From Diploptera punctata (taxonomy: Eukaryota > Arthropoda > Insecta > Blattodea > Blaberidae): a DNA stretch of 64,000 nucleotides. Position 1 is the stretch's first letter, and each line of letters begins with the position of its first letter. A model generated the notes under the pieces. The model was not told where the DNA came from, did no database searches, and saw only the letters and a list, made by a program, of their open reading frames with translations. The position numbers and the translations under genes are program-made. Where the stretch lies: positions 656,501 through 720,500 of the forward strand of contig JASPKZ010004953.1 of the NCBI GenBank assembly GCA_030220185.1. The letters are read 5' to 3'. Positions 48,901 through 57,900 of the stretch are shown here, in pieces.

Positions 48901-51900
48901 ATATTTAAATTCTTCAACACATTTAATTATCATATTATTTGTTTGTAGGTCTTCTGAATTTGCTCCGATTGCCATATATTCTGTTTTAATATAATTTATC
49001 TTCAGTCCACCTACCTCAAATGCATCGACCAACTTTCTGAACATATATTCTATATCTTCTTTATCTTGTCCTATTATAATCTGGTCATCAGCGAATAATA
49101 AATTGTGCAGTAAATGGCCACTAATGTTGATTTCCATTTCCCTACATAACTTATTCCATTTCATTAATACATCTTTTAAATATATCTTGAACAATGTTGG
49201 TGACATCCCGCATCCTTGCCTTAATCCTCTTGTTATATCAAATTCTGAGGATACTCTATTTCCAACCTTAATACTTATTTCTAATAATAAAAATGTAAAG
49301 ATAACCCATTAACAGGCAGTGAAGGCCCATGGGAGTATGGGTGCAGTGATCACATTTCTTAGCCAACACATGAATCGGAGATGGGGTGGCTAACCCTATG
49401 CAACAGCTGACTTCAGGTCTGGGAAACTTTCCAGTACTTACTTTATAGGAAGTTGAATGGTTCAGGATCTGTCAGAACAAATAAAATCTCTACTCTTTCA
49501 CTGCCCAGAATTTAATCTGGGCAATCCCGAGCCCTTAGTCAAATGTCTGAGCTACTTGGCCCATATTTCTAGTAATATCGAAAAATGAAGGAAATTTTGA
49601 GGAAATTGCTGAATTCAAATACCTAAGAACAATAATCACAAATAGGATTGAGATGCACAAAGAAATTAAACATAGGCTTAATTCTGGAAATGCGTGCTAT
49701 TATGCATTACGGAGACCCTTGACTTCCCAACTCCTTTCAAAAAATGTTAAACTGAAAATATATAAAACTATTATTTTACCTATTATATGGATGTGAAACA
49801 TGGACTCTTACTTTAAGGGGGGAAAGGAGATAACGAGTATTTGAGAATAAAGTTCTTAGGAAAATTTTTGGACCAAAGAGAGATGAACAGACAGGTGAAT
49901 GGAGAAGACTACTTAACAGGGAACTACATGGTCTTTATAGGAAGCCAGAAATAATACAAACAGTTAAGTCTCATAGACTGTGATGGGCAGGACATGTGCC
50001 ACAAATGGGAAATAAAAGACATGCATGGAAGCTTCTTGTAGAAAAACCAGAGGGAAAACGCCCATTTGGTAGACCAAGAATGAGGTGGGAGAATAAGATT
50101 AACTATGATTTAAGGGAAGTAGATTATACGGGGAATGATTGGAAAACATTAGCTCAGGATAGGGATGTATGGAGAGCTTATGTCCATGCGGCCACGAACC
50201 TACGATAGTGCCAGTGAGTTAGTTAATAACAAAATCTTCAAGTAATATTTCATTCATGTTTGTCAAATAATCAAGCTGTTCTCACAAATTCATCAGCTCA
50301 TATTGTCCTTCATGGTAGTTCTTGCAAATTAATCAATTGATATCCTTCATGGTAGTTCTCGCAAATTCACCAATTGATATTGTCCTTCATGGTAGTTCTT
50401 GCAAATTAATCAATTGATATTGTCCTTCATGGTAGTTCTTGCAAATTCATCAATTGATATTGTCCTTCATGGTAGTTCTCGCAAATTCATCAATTGATAT
50501 TGTCCTTCATGGTAGTTCTTGCAAATTAATCAATTGATATTGTCCTTCATGGTAGTTCTCGCAAATTCATCAATTGATATTATCCTTCATGGTAGTTCTC
50601 GCAAATTCATCAATTGATATTGTCCTTCATGGTAGTTCTTGCAAATTAATCAATTGATATTGTCCTTCATGGTAGTTCTCGCAAATTCACCAATTGATAT
50701 TGTCCTTAATGGTAGTTCTTGCAAATTCATCAATTGATATTGTCCTTAATGGTAGTTCTTGCAAATTCATCAATTGATATTGTCCTTCATGGTAGTTCTC
50801 GCAAATTCATCAATTGATATTGTCCTGCATGGTAGTTCTCGCAAATTCATCAATTGATATTGTCCTTCATGGTAGTTCTCGCAAATTCATCCATTGATAT
50901 TGTCCTTCATGGTAGTTCTCGCAAATTCATCCATTAATATTGTCCTTCATGGTAGTTCTCGCAAATTCACCAATTGATATTGTCCTTCATGGTAGTTCTT
51001 GCAAATTCATCCATTGATATTGTCCTTCATGGTAGTTCTCGCAAATTCATCAATTGATATTGTCCTTCATGGTAGTTCTCGCAAATTCATCAATTGATAT
51101 TGTCCTTCATGGTAGTTCTTGCAAATTAATCAATTGATATTGTCCTTCATGGTAGTTCTTGCAAATTCATCAATTGATATTGTCCTTCATGGTAGTTCTT
51201 GCAAATTCATCCATTGATATTGTCCTTCATGGTAGTTCTTGCAAATTCATCAATTGATATTGTCCTTCATGGTAGTTCTCGCAAATTCATCAATTGGTAT
51301 TGTCCTTCATGGTAGTTCTTGCAAATTCATCCATTGATATTGTCCTTCATGGTAGTTCTTGCAAATTCATCAATTGATATTGTCCTTCATGGTAGTTCTT
51401 GCAAATTCATCAATTGATATTGTCCTTCATGGTAGTTCTTGCAAATTCATCAATTGATATTGTCCTTCATGGTAGTTCTTGCAAATTCATCAATTGATAT
51501 TGTCCTTCATGGTAGTTCTTGCAAATTAATCAATTGATATTGTCCTTCATGGTAGTTCTCGCAAATTCACCAATTGATATTGTCCTTAATGGTAGTTCTT
51601 GCAAATTCATCCATTGATATTGTCCTTCATGGTAGTTCTTGCAAATTCATCAATTGATATTGTCCTTCATGGTAGTTCTCGCAATTCATCAATTGGTATT
51701 GTCCTTCATGGTAGTTCTTGCAAATTCATCAATGGATATTGTCCTTCATGGTAGTTCTTGCAAATTCATCAATTGATATTGTCCTTCATGGTAGTTCTCG
51801 CAAATTCATCAATTGATATTGTCCTTCATGGTAGTTCTTGCAAATTCATCCATTGATATTGTCCTTCATGGTAGTTCTTGCAAATTCATCAATTGATATT

Positions 51901-54900
51901 GTCCTTCATGGTAGTTCTTGCAAATTCATCAATTGATATTGTCCTTCATGGTAGTTCTTGCAAATTCATCCATTGATATTGTCCTTCATGGTAGTTCTTG
52001 CAAATTCATCAATTGATATTGTCCTTCATGGTAGTTCTCGCAAATTCATCAATTGGTATTGTCCTTCATGGTAGTTCTTGCAAATTCATCAATTGATATT
52101 GTCCTTCATGGTAGTTCTTGCAAATTCATCAATTGATATTGTCCTTCATGGTAGTTCTCGCAAATTCATCAATTGGTATTGTCCTTCATGGTAGTTCTTG
52201 CAAATTCATCAATTGATATTGTCCTTCATGGTAGTTCTTGCAAATTCATCAATTGATATTGTCCTTCATGGTAGTTCTTGCAAATTAATCAATTGATATT
52301 GTCCTTAATGGTAGTTCTCGCAAATTTCACCAATTGATATTGTCCTTAATGGTAGTTCTTGCAAATTCATCAATTGATATTGTCCTTCATGGTAGTTCTT
52401 GCAAATTCATCAATTGATATTGTCCTTCATGGTAGTTCTTGCAAATTCATCAATTGGTATTGTCCTTATGGTAGTTCTTGCAAATTCATCCATTGATATG
52501 TCCTTCATGGTAGTTCTTGCAAATTCATCAATTGATATTGTCCTTCATGGTAGTTCTCGCAAATTCATCAATTGATATTGTCCTTCATGGTAGTTCTTGC
52601 AAATTCATCAATGATATTGTCCTTTATGTGTAGTTCTTGCAAAATTCATCATTTGGTATTGTCCTTCATGTAGTTCTTGCAAATTCATCAATTGATATTG
52701 TCCTCATGGTAGTTCTTGCAAATTCATCAATTGGTATTGTCCTTCATGGTAGTTCTTGCAAATTCATCAATGATATTGTCTTTGTGTGTCATTTCATCAT
52801 TGTGTCTTCATGGTAGTTCTTGCAAATTCATCAATTGATATTGTCCTTCATGGTAGTTCTTGCAAATTCATCAATTGGATATTGTCCTTCATGGTAGTTC
52901 TTGCAAATTCATCAATTGGTATTGTCCTTCATGGTAGTTTCTCGCAAATTCATCAATTGGATATTGTCCTTCATGGTAGTTCTTGCAAATTCATCAATTG
53001 GTATTGTCCTTCATGGTAGTTCTTGCAAATTCATCAATTGATATTGTCCTTCATGGTAGTTCTTCAAATTCATCAATTGATATTGTCCTTCATGGTAGTT
53101 CTTGCAAATTCATCAATTGGTATTGTCCTTCATGGTAGTTCTTGCAAATTCATCAATTGATATTGTCCTTCATGGTAGTTCTCGCAAATTCATCAATTGG
53201 TATTGTCCTTCATGGTAGTTCTTGCAATTCATCCATTGATATTGTCCTTCATGGTAGTTCTTGCCAATTCATCAATTGATATTGTCCTTCATGGTAGTTC
53301 TTGCAAATTCATCCATTGATATTGTCCTTCATGGTAGCTTTGCAAATTCATCAATTGATATTGTCCTTCATGGTAGTTCTTGCAAATTCATTCAATTGAT
53401 ATTGTCCTTCATGGTAGTTCTTGCAAATTAATCCAATTGATATTGTCCTTCATGGTAGTTCTCGCAAATTCACCAATTGATATTGTCCTTAATGGTAGTT
53501 CTTGCAAATTCATCCATTGATATTGTCCCTCATGGTAGTTCTTGCAAATTCATCAATTGATATGTCCTTCATGGTAGTTCCTCGCAAATTCATCAATTGG
53601 TATTGTCCTTCATGGTAGTTCTTGCAAATTCATCAATTGATATTGTCCTTCATGGTAGTTCTTGCAAATTCATCAATTGATATTGTCCTCATGGTAGTTC
53701 TCGCAAATTCATCAATTGATATTGTCCTTCATGGTAGTTCTTGCAAATTCATCCATTGATATTGTCCTTCATGGTAGTTCTTGCAAATTTCATCAATTGA
53801 TATTGTCCTTCATGGTAGTTCTTGCAAATTCATCAATTGATATTGTCCTTCATGGTAGTTTCTTGCAAATTCACCATTGATTTGTCCTTCATGGTAGTTC
53901 TTGCAAATTCATCAATTGATATTGTCCTTCATGGTAGTTCTCGCAAATTCATCAATTGGTATTGTCCTTCATGGTAGTTCTTGCAAATTCATCAATTGAT
54001 ATTGTCCTCATGGTAGTTCTTGCAAATTTCATCAATTGATATTGTCCTTCATGGTAGTTCTCGCAAATTCATCAATTGGTATTGTCCTTCATGGTAGTTC
54101 TTGCAAATTCATCAATTGATATTGTCCTTCATGGTAGTTCTTGCAAATTCATCAATTGATATTGTCCTTCATGGTAGTTCTTGCAAATTAATCAATTGAT
54201 ATTGTCCTTAATGGTAGTTCTCGCAAATTCACCAATTGATATTGTCCTTAATGGTAGTTCTTGCAAATTCATCCATTGATATTGTCCTTCATGGTAGTTC
54301 TTGCAAATTCATCAATTGATATTGTCCTTCATGGTAGTTCTTGCAAATTCATCAATTGGTATTGTCCTTCATGGTAGTTCTTGCAAATTCATCCATTGAT
54401 ATTGTCCTTCATGGTAGTTCTTGCAAATTCATCAATTGATATTGTCCTTCATGGTAGTTCTCGCAAATTCATCAATTGATATTGTCATTCATGGTAGTTC
54501 TTGCAAATCCATCAATTGATATTGTCCTTTATGTTAGTTCTTACAAATTCATCATTTGGTATTGTCCTTCATGGTAGTTCTTGCAAATTCATCAATTGAT
54601 ATTGTCCTTCATGGTAGTTCTTGCAAATTCATCAATTGGTATTGTCCTTCATGGTAGTTCTTGCAAATTCATCAATTGATATTGTCCTTCATGGTAGTTC
54701 TTGCAAATTCATCAATTGGTATTGTCCTTCATGGTAGTTCTTGCAAATTCATCAATTGGTATTGTCCTTCATGGTAGTTCTCGCAAATTCATCAATTGGT
54801 ATTGTCCTTCATGGTAGTTCTTGCAAATTCATCAATTGGTATTGTCCTTCATGGTAGTTCTTGCAAATTCATCAATTGATATTGTCCTTCATGGTAGTTC

Positions 54901-57900
54901 TTGCAAATTCATCAATTGGTATTGTCCTTCATGGTAGTTCTCGCAAATTCATCAATTGGTATTGTCCTTCATGGTAGTTCTTGCAAATTCATCAATTGAT
55001 ATTGTCCTTCATGGTAGTTCTTGCAAATTCATCAATTGGTATTGTCCTTCATGGTAGTTCTTGCAAATTCATCAATTGGTATTGTCCTTCATGGTAGTTC
55101 TCGCAAATTCATCAATTGGTATTGTCCTTCATGGTAGTTCTTGCAAATTCATCAATTGGTATTGTCCTTCATGGTAGTTCTCGCATATTCATCAATTGGT
55201 ATTGTCCTTCATGGTAGTTCTTGCAAATTCATCAATTGGTATTGTCTTTCATGGTACCTATTATGTTGTTACACACTTCTACAAGTTTGAAATTGTTAAA
55301 CAAGAAGAAGTTAAGAGGTATCTGGAAGGAAAGATTCCCTATAAAACGGAGCGATTGGGGAGACAGAGATTAATAATTAATAAGGGTTTATTAAATTTTA
55401 TTCCGATTGAGGGTCATTCCACTTTTTCAGCGGTTGCCCTTTTACCAGCCGGCTGCTGGCCCTTCACATCCACATGTGTCAATCACAGAGGTAGATGATC
55501 AATAGCCAGTGTAGGGGTGACATGCGGTTAGCATGTCGAGTCCCCCAGCCGTTATAGCTGGTTACTCAACCTGGAGCCGCTACTTATTGTAGCTACCCAA
55601 TTGCCTCACGATGCTGGGTGGGCACCGGTCCCATACTGGCCGAAATGCCATGAGAAAATGTCTTCCCCCATGGAGACTCGAACCAGCGCAAGTCCCGTAG
55701 CTCTGCGCCAAGGCTTCCTGCCTTAACCGCTCGGCTACGGCGCGGGACTTATTATTTTAGTTTTTAAATTATCCTGTGATAATTCTACATTACTGAGTAG
55801 ATTTCATGGTAAATATATTTGAAGTTAGTTTATACAGTTTCTTATTTTTGATATAGTTCATGACTGATTACTCATCTTAGCAGGATCTCCAAATCCTTGT
55901 GAGGAAAGCTTGGAGCACATAAAAGTACCTATAAGAGAGAGAGAGAGAGTTTGAGCTAGAGCAAATATATATATATTTATAATGTTAATATTATTCTATT
56001 TAAACATCTTAATGATGGACAAATTATATTTGAAAAGAAAAATATACGCCTGGACTGGGGTTTGAACCCAGGACCTTTGACTTTCTATGTTAATGCTCTT
56101 CCATCTGAGCTACCTAGGCCTCCAATCTAAATGCATATTTTTCTCTTACACATAGTTAATTCCCTAACCCCAAATGCTACGAGCCATTGCTACGATTTTT
56201 GCAAATGGCGGCTTCTTTATTAAGAAGACTTTTTATTGGGAATTTAAACATTACTTATAAAACCAGTAGTGCTTCTTTCTATGTTAATATTATTCGTTTT
56301 TAAACATCTTAATGATGGACAAATTATATTTGAAAAGAAAAATATACGCATAGACATAGAAAGTCAAAGGTCCTGGGCTCAAACCCCAGTTGCATTTGTT
56401 TTTAATGTAGGATTCCCACCAATCCATTGATGAAGCAAAGATATTGTACTGGATTTTTCCTTCGGTATTGAAAACACTTGTCTTGGTCCACTAACACACA
56501 CAAAATGGTATTTGAGAAAATAATTTAAACTTCGATTCCCGATTTGTTTTGTCACCGTGGTCAATAATGTACAACAGGCTTCCTTTGTGTGAAAAGAAGT
56601 ATATTTTGCACACATGAAAGTAAATTTCAGGAATGATTTTTGAGTCTTTGTCGTATATGTCGACAGTCTCAATAAAGCTGATGTTCAAACTTCAAAGAAT
56701 ATCGCCAGTTGAAAAAGAAAACAAGGAAATTACCACCAATAAACTGTCCATTGTTGGCAAGCACGTTCATCTCTTCCGAAATCTTCCTTTCAGGAAATGG
56801 TTTAGACCAGATGGCTTTATTGACCTGTTCAGATTTAAAACTGTAGACCCCCTGCTTGGCATTGCCAGTGTTGTGCAAAAATGCGAAATAGGGATGCTGG
56901 CTTTTTAATGAAAACGAGATTGTCTTCATTTGCAAAAACATGACAATAAAGCAGAAACTTGTAATTTTTATGGGGTTACAAACTAATATTTTAATATTAA
57001 ATAGAGAAAATAGGGAAATGGTCACTTGGTCGACCTATGAAAAGATGGCTTTCTCAGGCCGTAACAGTTCTTCTAGGACTAATACCTGGCAGGATGATGA
57101 TGATAAATAGAGAAAATAGTATAATACGAGGGTGGATCAAATATAAACCGGAATTTGTATCTGGAGGCTCTGGTAGCAAACTGCAAATGTTGTGGTTTGA
57201 TGGGGAAGTTGGTGGGGGTGTCTGGAGTAGGGATCTTGATGTGTCGCACTCTAAAGAGCGGTCGCTTGCTTCAGTACGCCATGAGCGAGCAAGAGGTACA
57301 CACATCTGTTGCGCAACGCATTATTATTAAGTTTTTGGTGAAAGAAGGCACTAAACCTTCTGAAATTTTGAGAAGGCTCCATGCGCAGTTCGGGGAAGCA
57401 ACCCTTTTGAAGACGCAGGTGTATGATTGGTGCAAAAAAAATTCAGCGGGCCACGATTCAGTGGAAAATGAGCCCCACCAAAGACAGCAACGAACAAGCA
57501 TCACTGCAGACAACATTCGTGTTGTACGGGACCTTATTGAGGAGGATCGGCACATAACAAATTCTGAAATTGCTTCACACGTTGGAATAAGCTTCGGAAG
57601 TGTTCAAGCCATCATCAGTGATGAAACAAATTCCGAAAATTGTTTGCCAGGTGGGTTCCTTGGCTCCTCAGCCAGGAACAAAAAAATTTGACGAAAATGC
57701 ATTGGACACCTCTGGAACATCCTCCTTACAGTCCAGATTTGTCACCCTGTGACTACCATTTGTTTGGGCCACTGCAAGAAGACCTGGGAGGAAGGCGGTT
57801 TGGTGACAATGCAGCGGTAGAGGAGTTCATGCGCAACTGGCTGATTACAGGTCATTCCTCATTCTTCAAGGACGGCATCAAAAAGTTGTCAACTTGATGG

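Larger units (their letters stand above)
47005..49302 (-). pseudogene. LINE RT, third family, split by two insertions
   Basis: Minus strand: [73 protein letters not shown] (48759-49302), continuing left of the insertions as [25 protein letters not shown] and a degraded C-terminus to about 47005. SINE C (47421-47755) and a fold-back (47772-48746) interrupt it. Confidence 0.85.

Noticed and set aside
52786..53019. Open frame with repeated ANSSI...VLHGSS-type peptides, and the frame at 55196-55498
   Set aside because: Both are simply the satellite read through; the unit length of 40 is not a multiple of three and indels shift the frame.
50281..55254. Regular 40-bp spacing resembling a CRISPR array
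   Set aside because: There are no unique spacers; the whole 40 bases repeat head to tail, and the context is a eukaryotic intron.
56379..57025. Overlapping frames of 65-118 codons on both strands
   Set aside because: I could not link any of them to a family; without that they are reported only as unassigned sequence.
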